A stretch of 64,000 nucleotides of DNA, taken from Thermopolyspora flexuosa (GTDB lineage Bacteria > Actinomycetota > Actinomycetes > Streptosporangiales > Streptosporangiaceae). The notes beneath the pieces are model-generated. The model saw only the letters and a list, made by a program, of their open reading frames with translations, was not told the DNA's origin and did not search any database. The stretch lies in assembly GCF_006716785.1 (NCBI RefSeq), contig NZ_VFPQ01000001.1, positions 992,001 through 1,056,000 of the forward strand, read 5' to 3'. Below are positions 1 through 8,614 of the stretch, piece after piece (the first letter of the stretch is position 1; the number at the start of each line of letters is the position of its first letter). A program made the translations under genes and the position numbers.

Positions 1-144
1 CCGCCACCGCGGACCACCCGTTCTGGGTCTCGGACCCGTTTCGGGAATAAATATGACAAGGCTTTCGAGGAAATGTGCGAAAGCCTTTCTCGGAATAAAG
101 CGTTCCAGGAATATCTGTCGTGCTGGGGGAAGGCGTCGCAGTAG
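1..144 (+). pseudogene. C-terminal remnant of a Hint-domain polymorphic toxin
   Basis: Reading from base 3 gives ATADHPFWVSDPFRE and then a TAA at 48-50. The DHPFWV block is the hallmark of Hint/intein-like processing domains of actinobacterial RHS-type polymorphic toxins. The next frame (codons from base 52) stays open to a TAG at 142-144 and reads like a genuine toxin tail (YDKAFEEMCESLSRNKAF, then EYLSCWGKASQ). The Hint piece and the tail lie in different frames, so the toxin gene looks frameshifted or is a displaced tail module. The 5' part lies outside the window. The following small gene is placed where an immunity gene would be expected. Family assignment rests on one short motif. Confidence 0.45.
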
Positions 145-164
145 GCGTTCCTCTGGAGGTGAAT

Positions 165-644
165 GTGATCATAAGGTTGCAGCCGCCGGAAGGAGTTCCA
201 CCTCTCCTGATTGGCATGTCAATCGATGAGGCTCGTAACGCCATGGCTGTCTGGGGTGATCCCCGAGAGGAGCGGCCTGCGCCCGGCGAGGTGTATCGGC
301 TACGGGTCTACGATGCTGGACTGACTCGAGATGTCTTCGCTTATTTTGAGGACGAGGAGAAGGTTTCGGCCATCGAGGTGTGGGAACCTGAGGATTCGAA
401 GCATGGAACAGTGCGGGTACTTTTCGGTGATATAGACGTCTTTTCTCTGCCCGCTGATGAAGTCATGCGCGCTTTGCGTGCCCGAGGAATCCATGTTGAC
501 GAAACGGACCCGTACTACCCCTATTGTCCGGAACTCGTGCTGGGGTTCACCCGAGAAGGCGGTGAAGATGTAGTGGATGAAGAGTCAGGATTGGCACGCT
601 ATTTCCAATCCGTCGTTGTGGCGCCTCCAGGCTACTATGACTGA
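165..644 (+). CDS. hypothetical protein, putative immunity protein of a polymorphic toxin
   Basis: A protein of about 159 residues. GTG at 165 is preferred because GGAGG at 155-159 sits 5 nt upstream; GTG at 159 or 120 are alternatives. It has no signal peptide or membrane segment and is acidic, with the block GMSIDEARNAMAVWG near residue 18 and a C-terminal RYFQSVVVAPPGYYD. Similar short acidic proteins with a GMSxDEAR block are common downstream of actinobacterial toxin genes, so an immunity role is inferred from position and composition. Codon use is less G/C-rich than in most of the window, as usual for toxin-immunity modules. No enzymatic motif is visible. Confidence 0.55.
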   Translation: MIIRLQPPEGVPPLLIGMSIDEARNAMAVWGDPREERPAPGEVYRLRVYDAGLTRDVFAYFEDEEKVSAIEVWEPEDSKHGTVRVLFGDIDVFSLPADEVMRALRARGIHVDETDPYYPYCPELVLGFTREGGEDVVDEESGLARYFQSVVVAPPGYYD

Positions 645-922
645 GATGCCAAGGTTCAACTCCATCGTTGAATTAGATCGCGCTTGGCTGCTATCCTGAA
701 TTGTTGCTCAACGCTTATGGGGTTGCGGAACTCCGCCTTCGGATACTGCTTCATCACATCTTGAATGAGGCTGCGGCAGAGCATCGTCAGTGCGCCGATT
801 GAACCTCCGCGCTTCTATCGGTCGGCAGTCTCCTCGGCATCATGAGGACCTCGGCCTGAGCGCCGACAAATTTGGTACTCGGCGACGTCCAGGCATGATG
901 AATCACATCTAAACAAGATCCT

Positions 923-1001
923 GACCACCGGCGAGAGCAGGGTATGCCGCCGGCCCGTAAACGGCGATATGAGGGAGGAGAACGCTGATTCGCCGGTGGT
1001 C
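923..1001. repeat. 12-bp inverted repeat in a 380-bp gene-poor stretch
   Basis: GACCACCGGCGA (923-934) and its exact complement TCGCCGGTGGTC (990-1001) flank 55 nt just downstream of the MshC-like gene. The surrounding 645-1024 interval holds no convincing gene. A minus-strand reading frame at 656-784 gives a 42-residue peptide (MLCRSLIQDVMKQYPKAEF at its start) with protein-like composition, probably a gene fragment. The dyad could form a long-range hairpin or be a remnant of a mobile element end; neither can be decided here. Confidence 0.35.
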
Positions 1002-1024
1002 TTAGAGCAGACTGAACTTCTCGC

Positions 1025-2149
1025 TTAGGTGAGCCCGAGGATGGTGAGCACCGTCCGGGCGGTCTGGCCGCCTTCCTCCTCGGCTATGGCGAGGGCGGCG
1101 GGGACGTTGAGGTCGTCGAGGAGGGCGCGGACGGCGGCCTGTTCGGCGGCCGGTGAGGACGTGTTGCGGCCGGTGGCGGTGTGCAGGCGGTCGAGGTGGG
1201 CGGCCGCGGCCTCGAGGGCGGCGGGGGAGTAGTCCCAGTCGGCCGACCAGGGGCGGTCGATGAGCAGCAGCCGCAGGGCCGCGGCGGAGTGGTCGCGCAG
1301 CAGGTCGGCGGTGAAGACGAGGTTGCCGGTGGACTTGGCCATCTTGGCGCCGTCGACGCGGACGATGCCGACGTGCAGCCAGGCGCGGGCGAACGGGCGT
1401 ACGCCGGTGACCGCCTCGGCCATGGCGGACTCGTAGGCGTGGTGCGGGAAGCGCAGGTCGGCGCCGCCGCCGTGCAGGTCGAGGGCGGGGCCGAAGGTGG
1501 TGAGGGCCATCGCGGCGCACTCGACGTGCCAGCCGGGGCGGCCGGAGCTCCACGGGCTCGGCCAGGCGGGCTCGCCCGGCTCCGACGGGGTCCACAGCAC
1601 CACGTCCCACGGGCTGTGCTTGCGCGGGTCGTCGGGGTCGTCGCCGTACTCGGCGAGCAGCGCCCGGGCCGTGGCCTCGTCGAGCCCGGCCCGCGCGGGC
1701 ACGTGCTCGCCGCGGAAGAACACCGCGCCGTCGACGGTGTACGCGTGACCGGTGTCGAGCAGCGCCTGGGTGAGCGCGATCACCTCGCCGATGTAGTTGT
1801 GCGCCCGCGGCTCGTGGTCCACCCGCTGCACGCCGAGCGCCGCCATGTCCTGGTCGAAGTAGAACTGCTGCACCGCGGCGAAGCTGTCGTACGGGCTGCC
1901 CGCCCGCCGGGCCGCGCTGGTGAGCACGTCGTCCACGTCGGTGACGTTCCGGCACACCTCGACCGCGATGCCCGCGTGCCGCAGTACCCGGGCCGCCACG
2001 TCCGCCCACACGAACGTGCTCGCGTGGCCCAGGTGCGTGGTGTCGTACGGCGTGATGCCGCACACGTACATCCGGGCGCGTCCGACGAGCGGCAGCCTCC
2101 GGCCGCCGAGGGTCATGGGCGGGCTGATCGGTGTGGCCGCGTGGTACAT
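1025..2149 (-). CDS. MshC/cysteinyl-tRNA synthetase-like cysteine ligase
   Basis: A class I synthetase-fold protein of 374 residues. It shows MYVCGITPYD (Cys30, zinc/substrate region), HLGH at 39-42 as the HIGH motif, VTDVDD, WHVECAA, FPHH and KMAKS in place of KMSKS. CGITPYD (rather than CGPTVYD of CysRS) and the absence of the C-terminal tRNA-binding domains match MshC, which joins cysteine to glucosaminyl-inositol in mycothiol synthesis. It is shorter than typical MshC (about 410) and carries Ala in KMxKS, so it may be a specialised paralog using another amine. The start at 2149 is fixed by GGAGGA just upstream. It is divergent from a Usp gene with a DosR-like double box between them, which implies stress control. 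Mycothiol ligase versus other cysteine ligation remains open. Confidence 0.75.
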   Translation of the reverse strand: MYHAATPISPPMTLGGRRLPLVGRARMYVCGITPYDTTHLGHASTFVWADVAARVLRHAGIAVEVCRNVTDVDDVLTSAARRAGSPYDSFAAVQQFYFDQDMAALGVQRVDHEPRAHNYIGEVIALTQALLDTGHAYTVDGAVFFRGEHVPARAGLDEATARALLAEYGDDPDDPRKHSPWDVVLWTPSEPGEPAWPSPWSSGRPGWHVECAAMALTTFGPALDLHGGGADLRFPHHAYESAMAEAVTGVRPFARAWLHVGIVRVDGAKMAKSTGNLVFTADLLRDHSAAALRLLLIDRPWSADWDYSPAALEAAAAHLDRLHTATGRNTSSPAAEQAAVRALLDDLNVPAALAIAEEEGGQTARTVLTILGLT

Positions 2150-2318
2150 GCTCTCCTCCGGTCCGGGTGCGGGGCCGGCCGCCGGGCGGGTGCCGCCCGG
2201 ACAAGCCGGGTACTCGGTCAGCCGCCAGCGTACGTCGCCCCCGCGAGCACGGCAGGCCGGGGGCGGGCCGTACCCGCCCACCGAGGCACCGCGGGTACGG
2301 CACGGCCGCCGCGCGCCA

Positions 2319-2354
2319 GGGACCAAGGTCCCGGCATGCCGGGCCGAAGTGCCC
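2319..2354. promoter_or_regulatory. paired DosR/DevR-like boxes (divergent promoter)
   Basis: GGGACCAAGGTCCC (2319-2332) is a perfect dyad. GGGCCGAAGTGCCC (2341-2354) is a degenerate second copy; the centres are 22 bp apart. They lie between the minus-strand MshC-like gene and the plus-strand Usp gene (centres about 64-87 nt before its ATG). The dyad matches the core of the mycobacterial DosR box, GGGACTWWAGTCCC. Confidence 0.75.
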
Positions 2355-2411
2355 CTGGACCTGGGTCGTTGCACCCTTTTGACCGACCCCGCCGGTGAGC
2401 AGATTTCAGAT

Positions 2412-3257
2412 ATGGACCGGCCCATGGGAAGCTCAGGGGTCGTCGTGGGCTACGACGGCTCCGAGTTCGCCGTGCGCGCCCTCGAGTGGGCGCTGGACGA
2501 GGCCGAGCTCCGCGGACTGCCGCTCACCGTCTGCCACGCCTGGCAGCCGCCCAGAGGTGCCGACGTCGGCACCGTGGCCGCAATGCGGCGCGCCGCCGAG
2601 CGGGTGGTACGGCAGGGCGCGGAGTGGGCCCGGGCGCGCGGCCTGCCGGTCGACATCGACCTGTACCAGGGGGCGGCCGCCGACCGCCTCGTCGAGCTGT
2701 CGGCCACGGCCGACCTCGTGGTGGTCGGCTCGTGCCGGCCGGACGCGAGCCGCGGCGTCACCATCGGCGCGGTGCGCCGCGTCGTCGCCGGGCGCGCCCG
2801 TTGCCCTGTGATCATGGTGCGCGACACCGGCCCGGCACGCCGGTCGGGCCCGATCGCGGTCGGCGTGAACGGCAACGGGGACATCGACGTCGTGCTGGCG
2901 TTCGCCTGCCAGGAGGCGATGGCCCGGCGCCTGCCGCTCGTCGTGGTGCACGCCTGGCAGCACCAGGCCTGCCACGTCCGGGCGGTGATGCCGCTCGAGC
3001 CGGCGGCCGTACGCGCGCACGCCGAGGAGCGGATGACCCGCGTGCTCGTGCCGTGGCGCCTGCGTTACCCGAACCTGCTGATCGAAGTCTCGGCGGCCGA
3101 GGGGCCCGCCCGCCAGGAGCTGCTGGAGGCCGCGCTCGACGCGACGCTGCTCGTGGTCGGGGCGCCGGAGTCCCGGTGCGGCTCCATGACGGTGTTCATG
3201 CTGGACCACGCCCCCTGCCCCGTGGCGATAGTCCGAACCCAGGAGGTGGCTCTCTAG
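2412..3257 (+). CDS. tandem universal stress protein (two UspA domains)
   Basis: A cytoplasmic protein of 281 residues made of two Usp folds (about 7-140 and 150-275). Each begins with a beta strand of the VVVGYDGS/IAVGVNGN type and ends with CPVIMV or CPVAIV. The ATP-binding G-x2-G-x9-G(S/T) signature is degenerate in both halves (VVGSCRPDASRG and VVGAPESRCG), so this copy may not bind ATP. ATG at 2412 is used; ATG 2424 is also possible and neither has a strong ribosome site. The Acg-type nitroreductase starts 1 nt after the stop, so they form an operon. A paired DosR-like box lies upstream. Usp proteins of this architecture (Rv2005c, Rv2623 family) belong to the M. tuberculosis dormancy regulon. 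Confidence 0.85.
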   Translation: MDRPMGSSGVVVGYDGSEFAVRALEWALDEAELRGLPLTVCHAWQPPRGADVGTVAAMRRAAERVVRQGAEWARARGLPVDIDLYQGAAADRLVELSATADLVVVGSCRPDASRGVTIGAVRRVVAGRARCPVIMVRDTGPARRSGPIAVGVNGNGDIDVVLAFACQEAMARRLPLVVVHAWQHQACHVRAVMPLEPAAVRAHAEERMTRVLVPWRLRYPNLLIEVSAAEGPARQELLEAALDATLLVVGAPESRCGSMTVFMLDHAPCPVAIVRTQEVAL

Positions 3258-3258
3258 C

Positions 3259-4266
3259 ATGCGCGCGGTAGAGGAGATCAACGGGGTGGTCCAGACGGCG
3301 GTCGAGGCCGCCGTGTGGGCCCCCTCGGTGCACAACACCCAGCCGTGGTCGTTCGCCGTCTCCGGCGACACGATCAGCGTCCGGGCCGACCCCGAGCGCC
3401 GCCTGCCCCACCAGGACCCGGCCGGCCGGGAGATGCTGATCAGCATCGGCGCGGCCGTGTACAACGTGCGGCTCGCGGTCGCCGCGCTCGGCTACGAGCC
3501 GATCGTGCACCTGGTGCCCGACGCCGACCACCCGACGCTGCTCGCCACGGTACGGCTCGGCGGCCGCGTCGACCCCGACGACCTGACCCGCATGCTGCAC
3601 GCGGAGATCCCGCGCCGCCGTACCCACCGCGGGGCGTTCAGCGACGTGGTGATCCCGCGCAACTTCACCGACGCGCTCGCGGTGCAGGCCGCCCAGGAGG
3701 GCGCGCGCTTCGCCGCGGTGCGCTCCGAGCCGATGGTGGAGGCGCTCGCCGGGGTCACCCGCGCCGCCCAGGAGGTGCAGTCGCTCAACCGCGACTACCG
3801 GCTGGAGGTGATGCGCTGGGCCCGCCCGCCGGGCAGCACGCGCGGCGACGGGGTGCCGGCGGACGCCTACCCGCGCCGCCCGGACCGCACCGAGCCGCAC
3901 TTCCCGCAGCGGGACTACTCGCGCGACCGGCTGTGGGGCTACCACCGGCCGGCGACCCGCACCCTGCCCACCTCGCCGGGCGTGGTCGCGGTGCTCACCA
4001 CCGCGGAGGACGGGCAGGAGGACTGGCTGCGCGCGGGCCAGGCGCTGCAGCGGGTGCTGCTGTTCGCCTCGGCGTACGGCGTGCGCGCGGCGTTCCACAC
4101 CCAGGCGCTGGAGATCTACCACCTGCGGGAGTTCGTGCGCGAGGAGCTGACCCAGGGCGAGCACCCGCAGATGATCATGAGGCTGGGGGTCACCGAGGAG
4201 GACGCGGGCACGCTGCGCCGCCCGCTCGCCGAGGTCGTCGTCACGGGGCAGGACGAACAGGACTGA
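3259..4266 (+). CDS. Acg-family nitroreductase-like protein
   Basis: A protein of 335 residues with the Acg (Rv2032/Rv3127/Rv3131) pattern: NTQPWSF near the N terminus, RRTHRG in the middle, and a C-terminal DWLRAGQALQRVLL followed by QMIMRLG. The family has a doubled nitroreductase fold. Mycobacterial Acg binds FMN with a lid that blocks the active site, so an FMN-storage role is as likely as nitroreduction. It is co-transcribed with the preceding Usp (1-nt gap, AGGAGG about 13 nt before ATG). A second homolog occurs at 39666-40652. A hairpin at 4288-4320 follows. Confidence 0.85.
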   Translation: MRAVEEINGVVQTAVEAAVWAPSVHNTQPWSFAVSGDTISVRADPERRLPHQDPAGREMLISIGAAVYNVRLAVAALGYEPIVHLVPDADHPTLLATVRLGGRVDPDDLTRMLHAEIPRRRTHRGAFSDVVIPRNFTDALAVQAAQEGARFAAVRSEPMVEALAGVTRAAQEVQSLNRDYRLEVMRWARPPGSTRGDGVPADAYPRRPDRTEPHFPQRDYSRDRLWGYHRPATRTLPTSPGVVAVLTTAEDGQEDWLRAGQALQRVLLFASAYGVRAAFHTQALEIYHLREFVREELTQGEHPQMIMRLGVTEEDAGTLRRPLAEVVVTGQDEQD

Positions 4267-4287
4267 GACGCGAGAACGCCACGAGGC

Positions 4288-4320
4288 CGCCCGCCTCCGC
4301 CGCACCGGCGGGGGCGGGCG
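4288..4320. terminator. bidirectional hairpin between convergent genes
   Basis: A 14-bp stem with one G-U pair (4288-4301 with 4307-4320) around a 5-nt loop, without a T tract. It lies between the stops of the nitroreductase (plus) and the XRE-PPOX gene (minus). Confidence 0.55.
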
Positions 4321-4384
4321 TGCGCATGCGACGGCCGTACGGCGGAGCGTCACGGTGCGCGTGCCGCGGCCGCCGGCCCGGCCG

Positions 4385-5053
4385 TCACAGGCCGCGGATG
4401 CGGCGGCCGCTCACCTGGTAGGGCGTGATGCGCAGGTAGCGGTCGCGGACGCCGCCCGCCCAGGTCTCCACCCCGGCCGCGGCGACCTCGGCGATCTCCT
4501 CGGGCGTGGTGACGCGGTGGGCCGGGCCCTGGACGAGCACGCTCCACCCCTCCCGCCGGATCTCGTCGATGCGGTCGACCTCGAACCCGACCTTGATCTC
4601 CACACCCTCGATGCCGGTGCTCAGGTCCTGGTCCATGAGCCCGCCCTCCTGGGTGCGGAACACGATCGCGCCCTTGTACAGCTTGTAGTTGACCGGCAGC
4701 ACCACCGGCCCGGACAGGCCGTACCAGGCGATGCGGCCGATGCCGCCGGGCGCGATGAGCCGCAGGCACTCCTCCCGGTCGATCTCGGTGAGCTCGGGTT
4801 TGGCCGCGGGAGCGCCCTGCCCCGGCGGCCGGTCCAGGTCGCCGCCGCCGAGCAGCTCCTCGACGGTGGTCTCCAGCGCGGCGGCGAGCCGGTGCAGGTC
4901 GCCGGTGGTGATCGTGGCGCTGCTCTCCTCGATGTAGGCGATGTATCCGGCGCCGATGCCCGCGCGTTCGCCGAGCTCCTCCCTGCTGATGCCGAGCTCC
5001 TCCCGGCGGGCCGCGATGCGGCGGCCGGTCTCGCCTGCGGTGTGCTGGTCCAT
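4385..5053 (-). CDS. XRE helix-turn-helix / pyridoxamine-phosphate-oxidase-like fusion protein
   Basis: A protein of 222 residues. Residues 8-65 form an XRE-type HTH (GRRIAARREELGISREELG, then GIGAGYIAYIEE). Residues 85-222 form a split-barrel PPOX domain (ECLRLI, GRIAWYG, VLPVNYKLYKG, VLVQGPAHRV). PPOX proteins bind FMN, F420 or other cofactors; joined to an HTH, the barrel could sense flavin, F420 or redox state and gate DNA binding (inference). It is probably co-transcribed with the PPOX gene upstream (38-nt gap), whose promoter carries a DosR-like box. The fusion is known in actinobacteria but its ligand is not evident from the sequence. Confidence 0.8.
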   Translation of the reverse strand: MDQHTAGETGRRIAARREELGISREELGERAGIGAGYIAYIEESSATITTGDLHRLAAALETTVEELLGGGDLDRPPGQGAPAAKPELTEIDREECLRLIAPGGIGRIAWYGLSGPVVLPVNYKLYKGAIVFRTQEGGLMDQDLSTGIEGVEIKVGFEVDRIDEIRREGWSVLVQGPAHRVTTPEEIAEVAAAGVETWAGGVRDRYLRITPYQVSGRRIRGL

Positions 5054-5091
5054 GCGTGCTTCCTGTCGATATCGAAGTTGCCGGTCGTGCC

Positions 5092-5505
5092 TCAGGGGTG
5101 TGTGCCGATCATCCGGCCGGAGATGTGCTCGATCGGCAGGACGATGAAGTGGTCACGCCCTCCCGGTACCCAGCGCTGCAGCGGCAACCGGGACAGGCGC
5201 TCGATCTCGGCGGGCTCGGTGACGGCGCGGGCGTGCCCGATCGCCGTCACCGACCAACCGGTCCGCCCCGCCCGGTCGAACTCGTCGGCCTCGAAGGCGA
5301 CCACGGTGTCGCGCGCCGCCGCGGCGAGCCGCGTGTCGGCTCCGGTACGGATCACCACGGTCTCGCCGTCGAGCGCGAAGCCGACCGGCTGCACGGCCGG
5401 AAGCGCCCGGTCGGTGAACACGATGCGGCCGATCGGGGTGGTCGCCAGCAGGGCGACGCACTCGGCGCGGGACAGCACCCGCAGCCCAACCGAGTCCATG
5501 GTCAT
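5092..5505 (-). CDS. PPOX-family split-barrel protein
   Basis: A protein of 137 residues with the short single-domain PPOX layout: LSRAECVALLATTPIGRIVF, LPAVQPVGFALDG, VVIRTG, VAFEADEFD, GWSVTAIGHARAVT. It is very similar to the 137-residue protein at 42484-42897 and related to 40884-41447. The family includes Rv3129-like members of the DosR regulon and F420/flavin-dependent reductases; the substrate is unknown. ATG 5505 or ATG 5499 could start it, and neither has a clear ribosome site. A DosR-like box is centred 43.5 nt before 5505, the same distance as for the 42897 paralog, which favours direct regulation. Confidence 0.8.
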   Translation of the reverse strand: MTMDSVGLRVLSRAECVALLATTPIGRIVFTDRALPAVQPVGFALDGETVVIRTGADTRLAAAARDTVVAFEADEFDRAGRTGWSVTAIGHARAVTEPAEIERLSRLPLQRWVPGGRDHFIVLPIEHISGRMIGTHP

Positions 5506-5541
5506 ACGACCAGCGTGGCCGCACCGCCGCGCACGGCGTCA

Positions 5542-5555
5542 GGGACAAAGGTCCT
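5542..5555 (-). promoter_or_regulatory. DosR/DevR-like box
   Basis: GGGACAAAGGTCCT is centred 43.5 nt upstream of the PPOX start at 5505. It lies immediately beyond the stop codon of devR, so the promoter sits at the devR 3' end. Confidence 0.7.
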
Positions 5556-6197
5556 TTAGAGCGTGCCCTCGGACTTCAGCCGCGCGGCGAGCGCCGCGGC
5601 CTGGGTACGGCGCTGCATGTCGAGCTTGGTGAGCAGGTTCGACACGTAGTTCTTGACGGTCTTCTCCGCCAGGAACAGCCGCTCGCCGATCTGCCGGTTG
5701 GTCAGGCCCTCGCCGATCAGCTCCAGGATGTGCTTCTCCTGCTCGGTGAGCGAGGCGAGCGGGTCCTTCTTCGCCGCCTGCTCGCGCAGCCGCTGCAGCA
5801 TCGCCGCGGTGGTCTGCGGGTCGAGCAGCGACTGCCCGGACGCCACGGTGCGCACCGCGCCGACCAGGTCGGAGCCGTGGATCTGCTTGAGCACGTAGCC
5901 GGCCGCCCCGGCCATGACCGCGTCGAACAGCGCGTCGTCGTCCGCGTAGGAGGTGAGCATGAGGCACGCCACCTCGGGCAGCTTCGACCGCACCTCCCGG
6001 CACACGGTCACCCCGCTGCCGTCGGGAAGGCGCACGTCGAGCACGCACACGTCGGGCTTGACGGCGGGGATGCGGGCGATCGCCTGCTCGGCCGTACCCG
6101 CCTCGCCGATCACCTCGATATCGTCCTCGGCTTCCAGCAACGCGGCCACGCCGCGACGAACCACCTCGTGGTCGTCGACAAGAAACACGCGAATCAT
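5556..6197 (-). CDS. devR: DevR/DosR-like NarL-family response regulator
   Basis: A protein of 213 residues. The receiver domain (1-120) has Asp8/Asp9, phospho-acceptor Asp54 in VLDVRLPDGSG, Thr82 and Lys104. A LuxR-type HTH follows (about 148-205) with EKTVKNYVSNLLTKLDMQRR. The recognition-helix residues Lys179, Lys182 and Asn183 fall at the same numbers as the DNA-contacting residues of M. tuberculosis DosR, so the same dyad should be bound, and that dyad is abundant here. DosR activates dormancy genes under hypoxia, NO and CO. The cognate kinase gene is not adjacent but 26 kb away (32288-33994). It is divergent from phosphoketolase with a box between them, which would allow autoregulation. 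Confidence 0.9.
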   Translation of the reverse strand: MIRVFLVDDHEVVRRGVAALLEAEDDIEVIGEAGTAEQAIARIPAVKPDVCVLDVRLPDGSGVTVCREVRSKLPEVACLMLTSYADDDALFDAVMAGAAGYVLKQIHGSDLVGAVRTVASGQSLLDPQTTAAMLQRLREQAAKKDPLASLTEQEKHILELIGEGLTNRQIGERLFLAEKTVKNYVSNLLTKLDMQRRTQAAALAARLKSEGTL

Positions 6198-6240
6198 GTC
6201 TTAACGCTAATCCTTAACAACGGGTGGGCGTTAGTGACCT

Positions 6241-6254
6241 AGGACCCTGGTCAA
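6241..6254. promoter_or_regulatory. DosR/DevR-like box, devR-phosphoketolase divergent region
   Basis: AGGACCCTGGTCAA keeps the inner half-sites GGACC/GGTC of the dyad. It is centred about 36 nt before the phosphoketolase ATG and about 50 nt before the devR ATG, so it could serve either gene. Confidence 0.5.
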
Positions 6255-6283
6255 GGCCGTGATCAGCGGGAAACGTCGGAGAC

Positions 6284-8599
6284 ATGGATGTATTAGAGCG
6301 AATCGACGCGTTCTGGCGGGCTGCGAACTACCTGTCGGTAGGGCAGATCTACCTGCTGGACAACCCGCTGCTCCGGGAGCCGCTGCGCGACGAGCACATC
6401 AAGCCGCGGCTGCTCGGTCACTGGGGCACCACCCCCGGCCTCAACCTGATCTTCGCTCACCTCAACCGGATCATCCTGGAGCGCGACCAGGACATGATCT
6501 ACGTCGCGGGCCCGGGCCACGGCGGCCCGGCGGCGGTCGCGTTCTCCTGGCTGGAGGGCACCTACAGCGAGCGCTACCCGGAGGTCTCCCAGGACGCCCG
6601 CGGCATGAAGCGGCTGTTCCGCCAGTTCTCCTTCCCCGGCGGCGTGCCGAGCCACGTCGCCCCGGAGACGCCCGGGTCGATCCACGAGGGCGGCGAGCTC
6701 GGCTACTCGCTCGCCCACGCGTACGGCGCGGCGTTCGACAACCCGGACCTGGTGGTGGCCTGCGTGGTCGGCGACGGTGAGGCGGAGACCGGGCCGCTCG
6801 CCGCGAGCTGGCACTCGAACAAGTTCCTCAACCCGGCCCGGGACGGCATCGTGCTGCCGATCCTCCACCTCAACGGGTACAAGATCGCCAACCCCACGGT
6901 GCTCGCCCGCATCCCCGAGGCGGAGCTGCTCAAGCTCATGGAGGGGTACGGCTACCGCCCGCACGTGGTGGCCGGCGACGACCCGAAGGCCGTGCACCGG
7001 CTGCTCGCCGACACCCTCGACACGGTCTTCGACGAGATCGCGGCGATCAAGAGCGGTTCCGGCGACCCGCTCCCGATGATCATCCTGCGTACCCCGAAGG
7101 GCTGGACCGGCCCGAAGGAGTTCGACGGGCTGCCGGTGGAGGGCACCTGGCGGTCCCACCAGGTGCCGTTCGGCGCGGTGCGCGGGCACCCCGAGCGGCT
7201 CCGGCTGCTGGAGGAGTGGCTGCGCTCGTACCGCCCGGAGGAGCTGTTCGACGCCGACGGCCGCCCGGTGGACGAGATCCGCGCCCTGGTGCCGAGGGGG
7301 CCGCGGCGGATGAGCGGCAACCCGCACGCCAACGGCGGGGAGATCCTGCGCCCGCTGGTGCTGCCCGACTTCCGCGACTACGCGGTGGAGGTGAAGGAGC
7401 CGGCGACCACGCACAGCGAGCCGACCCGGGTGCTCGGCGCGTTCCTGCGCGACGTGATCGCGAACAACCCGGACAACTTCCGGCTGGTCGGCCCGGACGA
7501 GACCGCGTCCAACCGGCTGTCGGCGGTGTTCGAGACCACCCAGCGCACCTGGGACGCCGAGGTGCTGCCCACCGACGAGAACCTCGGCCCGGACGGCCGG
7601 GTGCTCGAGGTGCTCAGCGAGCACCTGTGCCAGGGCTGGCTCGAGGGCTACCTGCTCACCGGGCGGCACGGCCTGTTCAACAGCTACGAGGCGTTCATCC
7701 ACATCGTCGACTCGATGTTCAACCAGCACGCCAAGTGGCTGGATGCGTGCCAGGACATCCCGTGGCGGCGCCCGATCGCCTCGCTCAACTACCTGCTCAG
7801 CTCGCACGTGTGGCGGCAGGACCACAACGGCTTCACCCACCAGGACCCCGGGTTCCTCGACATCGTGGTGAACAAGAAGGCCTCGGTGGTGCGGGTCTAC
7901 CTGCCGCCGGACGCGAACACGCTGCTGTCGGTCGCCGACCACTGCCTGCGCTCGCGCAACTACGTCAACGTGATCGTCGCGGGCAAGCAGCCGGTGCTCA
8001 ACCTCATGTCGATGGACGAGGCGATCATCCACTGCACCCGCGGCATCGGCATCCTGCCGTGGGCGTCCAACGACGCGGGCGCCAAGCCGGACGTGGTGCT
8101 CGCCTGCTGCGGTGACGTGCCCACCCAGGAGACCCTCGCCGCCGCCGCGCTGCTGCGCGAGCACCTGCCGGAGCTCAAGGTCCGGGTGATCAACATCGTG
8201 GACCTGATGCGGCTCCAGCCGCCGGAGGAGCACCCGCACGGCATGAGCGACGCCGAGTTCGACTCGCTGTTCACCGTCGACCGGCCGATCATCCTCAACT
8301 TCCACGGCTACCCGTGGCTCATCCACCGGCTCACCTACCGCCGCCGCGGGCACCACAACCTGCACGTGCGGGGCTACAAGGAGGAGGGCACCACCACCAC
8401 GCCCTTCGACATGGCGATGCTCAACGACATCGACCGCTACCACCTCGTGATGGACGTCATCGACCGGGTACCGGGACTCGGCGAGCGGGCCGCGCACCTG
8501 CGCCAGGAGATGGCCGACCGGCGGCTGGCCGCCCGCCGGTACACCCGGGAGCACGGCGACGACCCGGCGGAGATCCGCGACTGGACCTGGCCGTACTGA
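6284..8599 (+). CDS. xfp: xylulose-5-phosphate/fructose-6-phosphate phosphoketolase
   Basis: A protein of 771 residues, normal for the family (about 790). It cleaves xylulose-5-P or fructose-6-P with phosphate to acetyl phosphate plus glyceraldehyde-3-P or erythrose-4-P, using thiamine diphosphate. Visible motifs are [19 protein letters not shown], the ThDP/Mg loop [11 protein letters not shown] with NSNK-equivalent SNKFLNP, and the C-terminal Gly-rich [20 protein letters not shown]. The phosphoketolase lets sugars yield acetyl phosphate without NADH output, fitting low-oxygen metabolism. The GAPDH at 30545 could use its glyceraldehyde-3-P product. Start ATG 6284; a DosR-like box lies about 36 nt upstream. 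Confidence 0.93.
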   Translation: MDVLERIDAFWRAANYLSVGQIYLLDNPLLREPLRDEHIKPRLLGHWGTTPGLNLIFAHLNRIILERDQDMIYVAGPGHGGPAAVAFSWLEGTYSERYPEVSQDARGMKRLFRQFSFPGGVPSHVAPETPGSIHEGGELGYSLAHAYGAAFDNPDLVVACVVGDGEAETGPLAASWHSNKFLNPARDGIVLPILHLNGYKIANPTVLARIPEAELLKLMEGYGYRPHVVAGDDPKAVHRLLADTLDTVFDEIAAIKSGSGDPLPMIILRTPKGWTGPKEFDGLPVEGTWRSHQVPFGAVRGHPERLRLLEEWLRSYRPEELFDADGRPVDEIRALVPRGPRRMSGNPHANGGEILRPLVLPDFRDYAVEVKEPATTHSEPTRVLGAFLRDVIANNPDNFRLVGPDETASNRLSAVFETTQRTWDAEVLPTDENLGPDGRVLEVLSEHLCQGWLEGYLLTGRHGLFNSYEAFIHIVDSMFNQHAKWLDACQDIPWRRPIASLNYLLSSHVWRQDHNGFTHQDPGFLDIVVNKKASVVRVYLPPDANTLLSVADHCLRSRNYVNVIVAGKQPVLNLMSMDEAIIHCTRGIGILPWASNDAGAKPDVVLACCGDVPTQETLAAAALLREHLPELKVRVINIVDLMRLQPPEEHPHGMSDAEFDSLFTVDRPIILNFHGYPWLIHRLTYRRRGHHNLHVRGYKEEGTTTTPFDMAMLNDIDRYHLVMDVIDRVPGLGERAAHLRQEMADRRLAARRYTREHGDDPAEIRDWTWPY

Positions 8600-8614
8600 C
8601 CGGGCGCCGGCCAG

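Noticed and set aside
1025-2149. Calling this gene cysteinyl-tRNA synthetase (cysS)
   Set aside because: CGITPYD, lack of the tRNA-binding C-terminal domains and the 374-residue size fit the MshC branch better.
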